Shown here piece by piece: positions 43,145 to 51,494 of a DNA stretch of 64,000 nt; positions within the stretch are counted from its first letter, which is position 1, and every line of letters begins with the position of its first letter. The stretch is from Antarcticirhabdus aurantiaca. Lineage in GTDB: Bacteria > Pseudomonadota > Alphaproteobacteria > Rhizobiales > Rhizobiaceae. The notes beneath the pieces are model-generated. The model saw only the letters and a program-made list of their open reading frames with translations. It did not search any database and was not told where the DNA came from. The stretch is taken from the NCBI RefSeq assembly GCF_009765365.1, contig NZ_VTOM01000010.1, forward strand, positions 62,001 through 126,000. The letters are read 5' to 3'. The position numbers were made by a program, and so were the translations under genes.

Positions 43145-44271
43145 GCGGCTCTCCTCGATGCCGAATGAAGGATGGATCGGGTGCGGTCGCGGAACAGGGC
43201 CTCGGCCGCGTCCGCGGTGTCGCCCTCCGCCCGCACCGTGCAGAGCGGCGCACCGGCGGGAAAGGCGGCGGGCGGGCGGCTGCGGTCGCTCGTCCAGTCG
43301 GGCCAGCGGAAGCCGGGCGGGAGGCTGACCGGCTCGGCGGCCCAAGCGAGGCCGCAGGCGCGGATCGCTCCGGGCGGCGTCCAGAAGGCGGGAAGCTCCC
43401 CGCGGCAGGCGGCAAGGTGCAGCGCCATCAGCGGCGCCGCCTCGGTGTCGAAGACGTCGACCGTGGCGCCGAAGCGCTGGTTGATCTCCAGGAGCACCGG
43501 CCCGTCCTCGGCGAGAACGAAGTCGGCGCTGCCAAGGCCGACCAGCGGGAGAGTGCGGGCGAAGCGGGCGATGGCCGCGCGCATGAGGGCGCCCGCCGGC
43601 TCGGGGGAGACGAGCGGGCCGACCGCGCCGCCGTAGCGAAAGGGCTCCTCGGGCGAGGGGTCGCACCATTGCCGGGTGAAGCCGAGTATGCGCGTCTCGC
43701 CCGCCGGCGTGCCGAGAAAGGCGGCGGACCACCGGGGGCCGGGCACGAGGCGTTGGTGGTAGCGGCCGGGCTCCGGCGGGGCGTCGGCCACGTGCCGGAC
43801 GTGGCTGCCGCCGGCACCGCCAACCGCCTTGGACAGCCAGCCGGCCGAATCAGGCGGGGCGTCGCGGCGGATGGCTGGATGATCAACGCCGGCCGCCGCG
43901 CAGAGCGCGGCGAAGCGCTCGGGGTCCTTCAGGACCCGCAGCATCGCGGCGTCGGCGCCGAGGATCGGCCAGCGCGCCGCGATGCGGTCGAGAAGCTCGG
44001 GCCGATCCTCGAAGCCGGCGCCGTGGGCGAAGCCGAGGATGGTCGCGGAGCCCGCGAGCTCGTCCAGCGCCGCCATCAGCTCGTCGGCGGAGAAGCCGTC
44101 GGGATAATGGCCGCGCAGCGTCCGGGCGGCGCGGGCGGTGTCGTGAAGATCGAGGTCTCCGAAGAAGTCGACGGCGAGCGCGTCGAGGCCGGCGCGGCGC
44201 GCGCTTTCCGCCATCTGACGCGCGGAAAAGGCGGCGACGAGGATCGTCGGGCGGACGCCGGCGCCGCTCAC
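43141..44271 (-). CDS. ATP-grasp protein (COG2232-like) of the H4MPT cluster
   Basis: The 376-residue protein has an N-terminal pre-ATP-grasp part (ILVAAFSARQMAESARRAGL, VDFFGDLDLHDTARAARTL) and an ATP-grasp core (DSAGWLSKAVGGAGGSHVRH, QRLVPGPRWSAAFLG, LLEINQRFGATVDVFD). This is the COG2232-like type found in methylotrophs and methanogens near C1 genes. The reaction is not known to me; ligation of an amino acid or acid to a cofactor precursor is the usual ATP-grasp chemistry. The GTG at 44271 overlaps the mtdB stop as GTGA and its stop overlaps the mch start as ATGA, so it is tightly coupled to both. Confidence 0.8.
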   Translation of the reverse strand: MSGAGVRPTILVAAFSARQMAESARRAGLDALAVDFFGDLDLHDTARAARTLRGHYPDGFSADELMAALDELAGSATILGFAHGAGFEDRPELLDRIAARWPILGADAAMLRVLKDPERFAALCAAAGVDHPAIRRDAPPDSAGWLSKAVGGAGGSHVRHVADAPPEPGRYHQRLVPGPRWSAAFLGTPAGETRILGFTRQWCDPSPEEPFRYGGAVGPLVSPEPAGALMRAAIARFARTLPLVGLGSADFVLAEDGPVLLEINQRFGATVDVFDTEAAPLMALHLAACRGELPAFWTPPGAIRACGLAWAAEPVSLPPGFRWPDWTSDRSRPPAAFPAGAPLCTVRAEGDTADAAEALFRDRTRSILHSASRRAA

Positions 44272-45164
44272 GGAACAAGCGTCCGGGCAAGCGCGAAGGC
44301 GTCGCGAAAGTCGAGGACGAGCGGGTTCTCGGCCTCGATCATCCGCTTGAAGAGGCCGGATTCGGTGCCGTACTTGACGTTGCCGATGGCGAGCGCGCCG
44401 ATGCCGAGGGCGGCGCTTCCGCCGATCGGCTTGCCCATGTCGAAGACGTCGATGCCCTCGATGCCGGCGGGCGGCACGGCGTTGACGTCGGCCGCGACGA
44501 GGAGGTTCGCGGCGCCTGCGACCTGCTCGGCCGAGAGGACGCGGATGCCGGCCTTGGCGGCGGCGAAGACGAGCTGCGCTTCGGCGAGCACCGCGCGCTT
44601 GGCCTCGTCGCTGGAGCCGTCCGCGGCGGCGACCGCCACGCCGAAGCGGCTCTTCATCTCGTCGGCGCGCTTCTGAACGCGCGGCACGCCGCTGTGGCCG
44701 ACCAGCGTGACCTCGGCGCCTTCGAGGGCGGCGATCACCGCCGCGCAGTAGCCGACGACGCCCGTCGCCCCGAACACGGCGACGCGCGCGCCCTTCAGGT
44801 CGCGCCCGGCCTTCGTCTTCAAGACCTTTTCGGCGCAGGCGACCATGGCCGCGGCGGTGGTGAAGGATCCCGCGGGATCGGCGACGATGTTGGTGCCGAA
44901 GGGCGGCACCAGCGCCTGCTTCGCCGCCTCGATCATGTCGAGCGCCAGCACGGCGTCGTCGCCGCCGAAGAACACGGCCGAGGCCGTGCCGTGATCGGGC
45001 GGGCGCGAGAAGATGACGTCCTGGACGAGGTCGGCGACCTCGTCGAGCCCGACCCCTTCGTAGGGGAGCACCGCGTCGTAGCCGGCGTCGAGCGCCATGT
45101 TCACGTCGAAGGGGCTGACATGCTTGTGGGGGGTCAGCATGTGCAGGATGTTCTTCTTCGCCAT
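44268..45164 (-). CDS. mtdB: NAD(P)-dependent methylene-tetrahydromethanopterin dehydrogenase
   Basis: MtdB oxidises methylene-H4MPT to methenyl-H4MPT. The 298-residue sequence begins ILHMLTPHKHVSPFDVNMAL, typical of MtdB, with PPFGTNIVADPAGSFTTAAA and the NAD(P)-binding motif VAVFGATGVVGYCAAVIAAL, then LLVAADVNAVPPAGIEGIDV. The related MtdA uses H4F and methylene-H4MPT with NADP; genomic context with mch and mptG favours MtdB. GGAG lies about ten bases before the ATG. It follows mptG by 54 bp and overlaps the ATP-grasp gene at its end. Confidence 0.93.
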   Translation of the reverse strand: MAKKNILHMLTPHKHVSPFDVNMALDAGYDAVLPYEGVGLDEVADLVQDVIFSRPPDHGTASAVFFGGDDAVLALDMIEAAKQALVPPFGTNIVADPAGSFTTAAAMVACAEKVLKTKAGRDLKGARVAVFGATGVVGYCAAVIAALEGAEVTLVGHSGVPRVQKRADEMKSRFGVAVAAADGSSDEAKRAVLAEAQLVFAAAKAGIRVLSAEQVAGAANLLVAADVNAVPPAGIEGIDVFDMGKPIGGSAALGIGALAIGNVKYGTESGLFKRMIEAENPLVLDFRDAFALARTLVP

Positions 45165-45218
45165 GGACGGGTCTCCTCTCCCAAGAGAAACGGTCGCGGG
45201 GTGCCGAAGCGGCGGAAC

Positions 45219-46223
45219 TCAGACGGCGCGGGCGAGACGGGCGCCGGCGGGCGGCGCCTCGATCGTCGCGCCCTCGTTGCGGCCGCGCGCGACCGCGAGG
45301 ACGAGACCCTCGTCGCGCGCCTGGCCGCCGGCCGCCTCGACGATGCGCGCGGCCTCCGCCTCGCTTCCGGCGAAGGCGAAGCCGGTCGGGCCCCAGGAAC
45401 TCTGGCCGACGCCGCGGGCGCCGAGGCTCTTCAGCCGGGCCGCGAGGCGGGCGACGGCGGGACTCGCGAAGACGCCGCCCTGCGCCGGCGCGAAATGGGT
45501 TCCGACGGCGGTCTGGATCGTCTCGACGGCGTCGCCGAAGCCGGCGACGTCGCGCTCGGCGAGCGCGGGCAGCGCCTGCATCAGGACGAGGCGGCAGTTC
45601 TCGGCCGTGGCCTCGCGCGGAAACGGCGGAAGGGCGGCGAAGGCCGCGAGTTCGTCGGCGCCGTGGAAGCCGGCGGCGGACGGCTGAAGGATCAGAAGAA
45701 CGCGCCAGGCCTCGGGGAAGGGGAGCTGCGCGACGACCGGCGCGGGCCGGTCCCGGCCCTCGTTCCGGCCGCCGTCGACGACGACGCCGCCACCCGTGAA
45801 GAAGGCCGCGCCGACGCCCGAGCGCGCGCCGCGCCCCAGGCGCACGGCATCGCCGCCGACGTCGAGCGGCAGTCCGGCGAGGGTGCGAAGGCCGGCGGCG
45901 AGGGCGAGGGCGAGCTGCGTGCCGGAGCCGAGGCCGGCATGGGCGGGAATCGCCTCGGAAGCATGGACCGCGAAGGCGCCGGGCAGTCCGAGGGCGGCCG
46001 CCGCCTCGGGCAGGAGGCGGGCGAGTCGCGCGCGTTCCGCACCCTCCGCCGAGAAGGCGGGCGCGCGGCGCAGCGTGAGGCTGGTGGCGGGCGCGTCGAG
46101 GGCAAGGCCGATGCCGCCGAAGCGGCGGGCGCCCCGGCCCCCGGGATCGAGGAAGCCGAGATGAAGACGCGCGGGCGCGCGGACGCGGACGACCTGTTCC
46201 GTCACCATCATTCCCGTGTCCAT
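45219..46223 (-). CDS. mptG: Beta-ribofuranosylaminobenzene 5'-phosphate synthase family protein
   Basis: MptG condenses 4-aminobenzoate with phosphoribosyl pyrophosphate, the first committed step of methanopterin side-chain formation. The GHMP-like fold shows RAPARLHLGFLDPGG, IPAHAGLGSGTQLALALA (the phosphate-binding loop) and GVGQSSWGPTGFAF. I list the ATG at 46223 (334 residues), but ATGs at 46211 and 46208 would shorten the product by four or five residues and cannot be excluded. It heads the minus-strand H4MPT operon. The DCoH-like gene diverges from it across only 55 bp, which must hold both promoters. Confidence 0.88.
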   Translation of the reverse strand: MDTGMMVTEQVVRVRAPARLHLGFLDPGGRGARRFGGIGLALDAPATSLTLRRAPAFSAEGAERARLARLLPEAAAALGLPGAFAVHASEAIPAHAGLGSGTQLALALAAGLRTLAGLPLDVGGDAVRLGRGARSGVGAAFFTGGGVVVDGGRNEGRDRPAPVVAQLPFPEAWRVLLILQPSAAGFHGADELAAFAALPPFPREATAENCRLVLMQALPALAERDVAGFGDAVETIQTAVGTHFAPAQGGVFASPAVARLAARLKSLGARGVGQSSWGPTGFAFAGSEAEAARIVEAAGGQARDEGLVLAVARGRNEGATIEAPPAGARLARAV

Positions 46224-46278
46224 GCCGTGCCCGGGCGCTATTATCGCCGCCCTGAGCCGTGGAGCAAGGGAGAACAGC

Positions 46279-46647
46279 ATGGCCGCGCGCACCTATTCCG
46301 ACGCCGAGATCGAGGAGCGGCTGAAGGCCGAGCTGCCGACCTGGCGGCTGGAGGACGGCTGGATCCGCCGCACCTACAAGACCCATTCCTGGAAGGGCAC
46401 GCTGATGGTGATCAACACCGTCGGGCACCTTGCCGAGGCCGCCTTCCACCACCCCGACATCACGGCGTCCTACGCCTGGGTCGAGGTGCGCCTGATGAAC
46501 CACGCCGCCAAGGGCGTGACCGACCTCGACTTCGCGCTGGCCAAGAAGATCGAGGAGGTCGTGACCTGGCAGCCCGGCCGGGAGGGCGGGCCGCTGACCG
46601 GCACGCCGGACGATCCGCGCTTCGCCTACATCAAGTACGACAAGTGA
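46279..46647 (+). CDS. 4a-hydroxytetrahydrobiopterin dehydratase-like (DCoH) protein
   Basis: The 122-residue protein resembles pterin-4a-carbinolamine dehydratase: LPTWRLEDGWIRRTYK, then GHLAEAAFHHPDI and WVEVRLMNHAAKGVTDLDF, which keep the central His pair and the later His. The C-terminal 30 residues extend beyond the core. Phenylalanine hydroxylase is not encoded nearby; instead the gene leads the fhc operon 77 bp upstream of fhcB. I infer a pterin-related role in H4MPT handling rather than aromatic amino-acid metabolism. GGGAGA lies seven bases before the ATG. Confidence 0.85.
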   Translation: MAARTYSDAEIEERLKAELPTWRLEDGWIRRTYKTHSWKGTLMVINTVGHLAEAAFHHPDITASYAWVEVRLMNHAAKGVTDLDFALAKKIEEVVTWQPGREGGPLTGTPDDPRFAYIKYDK

Positions 46648-46724
46648 GGTCGGACGGCGCCCTTCCCATCCCCGGCGGCGAGGATTAGGCTCGGCGTCGG
46701 GCACGGGAGGGGGACCTCTTGGGA

Positions 46725-47771
46725 ATGGCATGGATCGAGGGGCGGGCGGCGGACGAGCGCGAAGCGCTGGACGCGGCGGCGCGGCTCCTCAGCGAAAGTC
46801 GGCTGACGGTCCTGACGGGCGCGGCGGCCGACGTCGAGACGGTGCGCGCCCTCCTGCAGCTCGGCGAGATCGTCGGCGGGATCGTCGATCACGACGGCTT
46901 CGAGGCGACGTCCTCGATGCTCTCCGCATTGCGCGAGGCCGGCATCATGCTGGGCGCGCCGGCCGAGATGCGCCGCCGTGCCGACCGCTGGCTGCTCGTC
47001 GGCGCCGATCCCTTCGCGGGCGCCGAGAACCTGCGGGACTGGCTGTTCGAGCGTGATGGGCCGGATCTCGGCCGCGGCGCGGGGCGAGCGCGCGAGGTGC
47101 TGCATCTCGGCGGCGCCGGCGCCTTCGAACTGGCGGAGCACCAGATCGGCGACGGGCTCGCGCAGCTCCGGGCCGGCCTCAACGGGCGGCGGCATCGGGA
47201 CGCGCCGCTGTCGGACGCCCGCGTCGAGGAGGCCGCGGCCTTCCTCGATGGGGCGGCTTTCGGCTGCGTCGTCTTCGCACCGTCCGCCTTCGACGCGCTC
47301 GACGTCGAGCTTCTCTGCGGGCTGGTTGAGGACCTCAACCGGCGGACGCGCTTCGCCTGCCTGCCGGTTCAGGGCGGGGCGGGCGGCGCCTTCGCCGCGG
47401 CGCAGGTCGCGACCTGGCGGACCGGCTTTCCCCTGCGCACCGCCTTCGGCCGCGGCTTTCCCGAATTCGAGCCGGTGCTGAACGCGGCGGCTCGGCGGGT
47501 CGCGAGCGGCGAGGCGACGCTGGCGCTGCATGTCGGCGGATCGGCTTCCTTCGAGCCGGACTGGTCCGGCCGCCTGCCGGTGATCCGGATCGGCGGCGAC
47601 GGCGACTGGACGAACCCGCCTCGCATCGCCTTCGCGCCGGACGGAGCCCCCGGCGGTCGGGTGGTCTGGGAGCCGCGCTTCGCCGGTTTCGTCGCCGAGG
47701 AGCGCGGCGCGGACGGGACCGCCGGCATCCTGGCAGCGCTCGCCGAGCGGCTCGGGAGCGTGATGGCATGA
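46725..47771 (+). CDS. fhcB: Formyltransferase/hydrolase complex subunit B
   Basis: FhcB is the bacterial counterpart of the catalytic subunit B of formylmethanofuran dehydrogenase. It lacks the molybdopterin and Fe-S residues and acts as a structural or non-redox part of Fhc, which hydrolyses formylmethanofuran to formate. The 348-residue sequence shows LTVLTGAAADVETVRALLQL, RADRWLLVGADPFAGAENL and AAQVATWRTGFPLRTAFGRG. I used the ATG at 46725; a TTG at 46719 is closer to the ideal spacing from AGGGGG and is a real alternative. Its stop overlaps the fhcA start as ATGA. Confidence 0.88.
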   Translation: MAWIEGRAADEREALDAAARLLSESRLTVLTGAAADVETVRALLQLGEIVGGIVDHDGFEATSSMLSALREAGIMLGAPAEMRRRADRWLLVGADPFAGAENLRDWLFERDGPDLGRGAGRAREVLHLGGAGAFELAEHQIGDGLAQLRAGLNGRRHRDAPLSDARVEEAAAFLDGAAFGCVVFAPSAFDALDVELLCGLVEDLNRRTRFACLPVQGGAGGAFAAAQVATWRTGFPLRTAFGRGFPEFEPVLNAAARRVASGEATLALHVGGSASFEPDWSGRLPVIRIGGDGDWTNPPRIAFAPDGAPGGRVVWEPRFAGFVAEERGADGTAGILAALAERLGSVMA

Positions 47772-49405
47772 GCGCGACGATCCTGAAGAACGGGCGCGTG
47801 GTCGATCCCGCGAGCGGGCGCGACTCCATCGGTGACGTCGCGGTGGTCGACGGGCGCATCGCGGAACGGGCGCCGGCTGGAGCCGAGGTCGTCGACTGCA
47901 CCGGGCTCGTGGTCATGGCGGGCGGGATCGACATCCACAGCCACATCGCCGGCGGCCACGTGAACACGGCGCGTCTGCTGCTGCCCGAAAGCCACCGCGC
48001 CTTCGCCGCCCGGCCGAAGGCGACGGCGCTGTCGCGCACGGGCTGGACCACGGAGGAGACCGGCACGGGCTACGCCCGCATGGGTTTCACCACCGTGGTC
48101 GAGCCGGCCATGGGGCCGTCCGCGGCGCTCCACGCCCATCTCGAACTCGCCGACATCCCGATCATCGACAAGGCGACGCTTGTCGTTCTCGGCAACGACG
48201 ACATGCTGCTCTCGATGATCCGCGACGGGGCCTCGGCCGGGATGATCGAGGACTACGTCGCCTGGACCGCCTCGGCCACGAAGGCGCTCGGCGTCAAATG
48301 CATCAATGCCGGGGGCTCGGCGGCCTTCAAGGACAATGCCCGCGCCTTCTCGCTCGACGACGAGGTGCCCTCCTACGGCGTGACCTCGCGCCAGATCGTG
48401 AAGACCCTGCAGCGGGCGGTGGACGCGCTCGGCGTGCCGCATCCGCTCCACGTCCACTGCAACAATCTCGGGGTGCCTGGCCGCTCCGTGTCCGCCGTGC
48501 TCGACACGATGCGGGCGGCCGAAGGCGTGCCGATGCACCTCGCGCACATCCAGTTCTACGGCTACGGGGCGGCGGGATCGCGCGGCTTCTCCTCGGAAGC
48601 CCAGGCGCTCGCCGAGATGGTGAACGCCCGTCCCGAGATCACCGTCGACATCGGGCAGGTGATGTTCGGGCCGACGGTGACGGTCTCCTCCGACGAGCTG
48701 TTGCAGTTCGCGGGCCGGGCAACGGCGAGCCTGAAGAAGTTCGTGATCGTCGACGGCGACGCGAACGGGGGCGGGGTCGTGCCGATCAACTACCGGCAGG
48801 CGAACTTCCACAACGCGCTGCAATGGGCGATCGGGCTGGAGCTGTTCCTGATGATCGAGGACCCGATGCGGGTCTTCTTCACCACCGACCACCCGAACGG
48901 CGCGCCCTTCACGAGCTATCCCGACCTCTTCGCCCTCCTGATGAGCCGGGACCTGCGCGCCCGATGGCTGGAGGCGCTGCCGAAGGCGGTGCGCGAGGAA
49001 ACGCGGCTCGCCGAGCTGACGCGGGAATATTCCTTGTCCGAGATCGCGACGATGACCCGTGCGGCGCCCGCCCTTCTCCTCGGACTGCCCGAGCGCGGAC
49101 GGCTCTCGGCTGGGGCGGTCGCCGACGTCTCGGTCTACCGTCCGGGGGCGGATCTTGCCGCGATGTTCGGGCGGGCGGCCTATGTCTTCAAGGACGGGAC
49201 ACTGGTGGTTCAGGACGGCGAGATCGTCGCGCGGCCGCGCGGGCGCACGCTCTCGCTCGCGCCCCGGCAGGACAAGGCGATGGGCGCGCGGCTCGATCGC
49301 TTCTACGAGGAGAGCTACGGCCTGCCCGCCCGCTGGTTCGCCGTGCCGGACGGGGCCGTCGCGGACGGCGAGCAGCGCTTCGAGGCGGTGGCATGGACGC
49401 GATGA
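47768..49405 (+). CDS. fhcA: Formyltransferase/hydrolase complex subunit A (formylmethanofuran hydrolase)
   Basis: FhcA is the amidohydrolase-fold subunit that releases formate from formylmethanofuran. The metal-binding HxH is in GGIDIHSHIAGGHVN, with PLHVHCNNLGVPG and VFFTTDHPNGAPFTSYPDL carrying further ligands. At 545 residues the length is normal. It overlaps fhcB at the start and fhcD at the end, both by ATGA. The strong similarity to archaeal FwdA/FmdA is expected for this pathway. Confidence 0.95.
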   Translation: MSATILKNGRVVDPASGRDSIGDVAVVDGRIAERAPAGAEVVDCTGLVVMAGGIDIHSHIAGGHVNTARLLLPESHRAFAARPKATALSRTGWTTEETGTGYARMGFTTVVEPAMGPSAALHAHLELADIPIIDKATLVVLGNDDMLLSMIRDGASAGMIEDYVAWTASATKALGVKCINAGGSAAFKDNARAFSLDDEVPSYGVTSRQIVKTLQRAVDALGVPHPLHVHCNNLGVPGRSVSAVLDTMRAAEGVPMHLAHIQFYGYGAAGSRGFSSEAQALAEMVNARPEITVDIGQVMFGPTVTVSSDELLQFAGRATASLKKFVIVDGDANGGGVVPINYRQANFHNALQWAIGLELFLMIEDPMRVFFTTDHPNGAPFTSYPDLFALLMSRDLRARWLEALPKAVREETRLAELTREYSLSEIATMTRAAPALLLGLPERGRLSAGAVADVSVYRPGADLAAMFGRAAYVFKDGTLVVQDGEIVARPRGRTLSLAPRQDKAMGARLDRFYEESYGLPARWFAVPDGAVADGEQRFEAVAWTR

Positions 49406-50313
49406 CGACGGCGGCCACGATCAACGGCGTCGTCATCGACGACGGCTTCGCCGAGGCCTTCCCGATGCACGGGACGGCGATGCAGATCACCGCCGTTTCG
49501 CCGAAATGGGCGCTGGAGGCGGCCCGCGCGATGACGGGCTTCGCGACCTCGGTGATCGCCTGCGGCTGCGAGGCGGGGATCGACCGCGAGCTGTCGCCTC
49601 AGGAAACGCGGGACGGGCGACCGGGCGTGCGCGTTCTCCTCTTCGCCATGGACAAGAAGGGCCTCGCCACCCAGCTCGCGACGCGGCTCGGACAATGCGT
49701 GCTGACCTCGCCGTCCTCCGCCTGCTACGCCGATTTGGCGGGCGAGGGCCGGATCGATCTCGGCAATGCCATCCGTTACTTCGCCGACGGCTGGCAGATC
49801 TCGAAGCGGTTCGAGGACCAGCATTTCTGGCGCATGCCGGTGATGGAGGGCGAGTTCCTCGTCGAGGCGCAGACCGGCTACGTGTCGAACGGCGTCGGGG
49901 GCGGCAATCTCCTGTTCATGGGCGGCAGCGCCGCCCAGGCGCTGCGCTCGGCCGAAGCCGCGGTGGAGGCGATGCGCCGCGTGCCGGACGTCGTCATGCC
50001 CTTTCCCGGCGGCATCGTCCGCTCGGGCTCCAAGGTCGGCGGCAAGTACAAGGGCATGATGGCGTCCACCAACGATGCCTACTGCCCGACGCTGAAGGGC
50101 GTGACGAAATCCGCGCTGGGCCCGGAGACCGGCTCGGTTCTCGAGATCGTCGTGGACGGGCTGTCGAGCGCGGCGGTCGCCGACGCCATGCGCGTCGGGT
50201 TGAAGGCGGCGGTGGAGCTCGGGCCGCGGGAGGGGGCGAGCCGGATCGGTGCGGGCAACTACGGCGGAAACCTCGGCCCCCACCACTACCACCTGAAGGA
50301 CCTCCTGCCGTGA
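49402..50313 (+). CDS. fhcD: Formylmethanofuran:tetrahydromethanopterin formyltransferase
   Basis: FhcD (Ftr) transfers the formyl group from formyl-H4MPT to methanofuran inside the Fhc complex. The 303-residue protein shows INGVVIDDGFAEAFPMHGT at the start, CGCEAGIDRELSPQETRDGR, FGSP-like LTSPSSACYADLAGEG and MASTNDAYCPTLKG. I chose the ATG at 49402 because it overlaps the fhcA stop as ATGA; an ATG at 49393 would add three residues. Its stop overlaps the fhcC start as GTGA. Confidence 0.95.
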   Translation: MTTAATINGVVIDDGFAEAFPMHGTAMQITAVSPKWALEAARAMTGFATSVIACGCEAGIDRELSPQETRDGRPGVRVLLFAMDKKGLATQLATRLGQCVLTSPSSACYADLAGEGRIDLGNAIRYFADGWQISKRFEDQHFWRMPVMEGEFLVEAQTGYVSNGVGGGNLLFMGGSAAQALRSAEAAVEAMRRVPDVVMPFPGGIVRSGSKVGGKYKGMMASTNDAYCPTLKGVTKSALGPETGSVLEIVVDGLSSAAVADAMRVGLKAAVELGPREGASRIGAGNYGGNLGPHHYHLKDLLP

Positions 50314-51119
50314 GCGCGCTGACCTTCACGCTGCGAGCCGAGCCGGACCAGCGGCTCGACCTGTCGATCCTGACGCCGTCCCATCTTGCGGGCCTCGGCG
50401 AGGCGGAGATCGCGGCCCTGCCGATCGGCACGACGCGGGAGCTGCGGACGGTCGGCGAGGTCTTCGCGGTGGCGATGGGCGATCTCGGCGAGATTCGCTT
50501 CGTCGGTGGCTCGGAGCGCTTCGACCGGATCGGCGAGGGCCTGGCGTCCGGCGCGATCCTCGTCGAGGGCGCGGTCGGCTCGCGCGTCGGGCGGCTGATG
50601 AGCGGCGGGCGGATCGAGGTGCGGGGGCATGCCGGCCTTCACGCCGGCTCGGCCATGTCCGGCGGCTTCCTGCGGATCGAGGGCGATGCCGGGGACTTCC
50701 TCGGTGGACCGCTCGCCGGCGAGATGGCGGGCATGACCGGCGGCACGCTGCACGTGCGCGGCTCCGTCGGCAAACGGGCCGGCGACAGGATCCGCCGCGG
50801 CACGATCGTCGTCGGCGGCAACGCGGGCGCGGATGCCGGCAGCCGGATGGTGGCCGGGACGCTGATCGTCAAGGGCCGCGCAGGCGCGACGCCGGGGCGG
50901 CTGATGCGCCGCGGGACGATCGTGGCAGGCGGCGGGGCGGAGCGCGTCGGGGCGACGTTTCTCGACAACGGCGTCCACGATCCCCTGATCTTCCGCCTGA
51001 TGGCGCGCGCCTTCGCGGCGGGGCCGCTCGGCGAGCCGGTGCTCGACGGCGCGCCGATGCGGCGCCTCGGCGGCGACACGGCGGCGCTGGGCCTTGGGGA
51101 ACTCTTCGTCCCGGCGTGA
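50310..51119 (+). CDS. fhcC: Formyltransferase/hydrolase complex subunit C
   Basis: FhcC is a right-handed beta-helix protein like archaeal FwdC/FmdC and the C-terminal domain of glutamate synthase. The GxGxG-type repeats are visible: GSRVGRLMSGGRIEVRGHAG, HAGSAMSGGFLRIEGDAGD, GEMAGMTGGTLHVRGSVG and RIRRGTIVVGGNAGADAGSR. It has 269 residues. The GTG at 50310 overlaps the fhcD stop as GTGA. It closes the fhcBADC operon; a 165-bp gap then leads to the urease region. Confidence 0.92.
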   Translation: MSALTFTLRAEPDQRLDLSILTPSHLAGLGEAEIAALPIGTTRELRTVGEVFAVAMGDLGEIRFVGGSERFDRIGEGLASGAILVEGAVGSRVGRLMSGGRIEVRGHAGLHAGSAMSGGFLRIEGDAGDFLGGPLAGEMAGMTGGTLHVRGSVGKRAGDRIRRGTIVVGGNAGADAGSRMVAGTLIVKGRAGATPGRLMRRGTIVAGGGAERVGATFLDNGVHDPLIFRLMARAFAAGPLGEPVLDGAPMRRLGGDTAALGLGELFVPA

Positions 51120-51284
51120 GGACGGCCGCGCGTGTTCTCCGCGTTCGAATCAGGCGTCCGGTTCAAGCGGGCATGCGGCAGCGTGTAGCGGCGGCTCCTG
51201 CATCCGTCGCGGCCCCTCGCGCGTATTGCCTGTCATCGCGGCTTGATCCGGGCGCCGTCGCTGGCCGCGGGCGGAGGAACGCGC

Positions 51285-51494
51285 ATGGTGGTTGATCTCA
51301 TCCTCACGGTCTGCATGCTCTCGGACCCGACGACCTGCCGCGAGGAGCGGCTGATCTACGAGAGCCGGGGATCGCTTGCCCAATGCATGATGCTGTCGAC
51401 GCCCTACGTGGCGCAGTGGGCGGGCGAGCACCCGAAGTGGATGGTCAAGAGCTGGACCTGCAACTGGCCGGAGGACCGTCGCCAGGGCATCTGA
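51285..51494 (+). CDS. Small Cys-containing hypothetical protein upstream of ureD
   Basis: The 69-residue protein begins with a weakly hydrophobic strand (VVDLILTVCMLSDPTTC) and ends with EHPKWMVKSWTCNW. Four cysteines (C9, C17 and two later, in AQCM and WTCN) suggest one or two disulfides if exported. Short proteins of this pattern occur in rhizobia as uncharacterised genes. GGAGG lies six to seven bases before the ATG at 51285, so translation is likely. Its stop is embedded in the N-terminal region of ureD. Confidence 0.6.
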   Translation: MVVDLILTVCMLSDPTTCREERLIYESRGSLAQCMMLSTPYVAQWAGEHPKWMVKSWTCNWPEDRRQGI

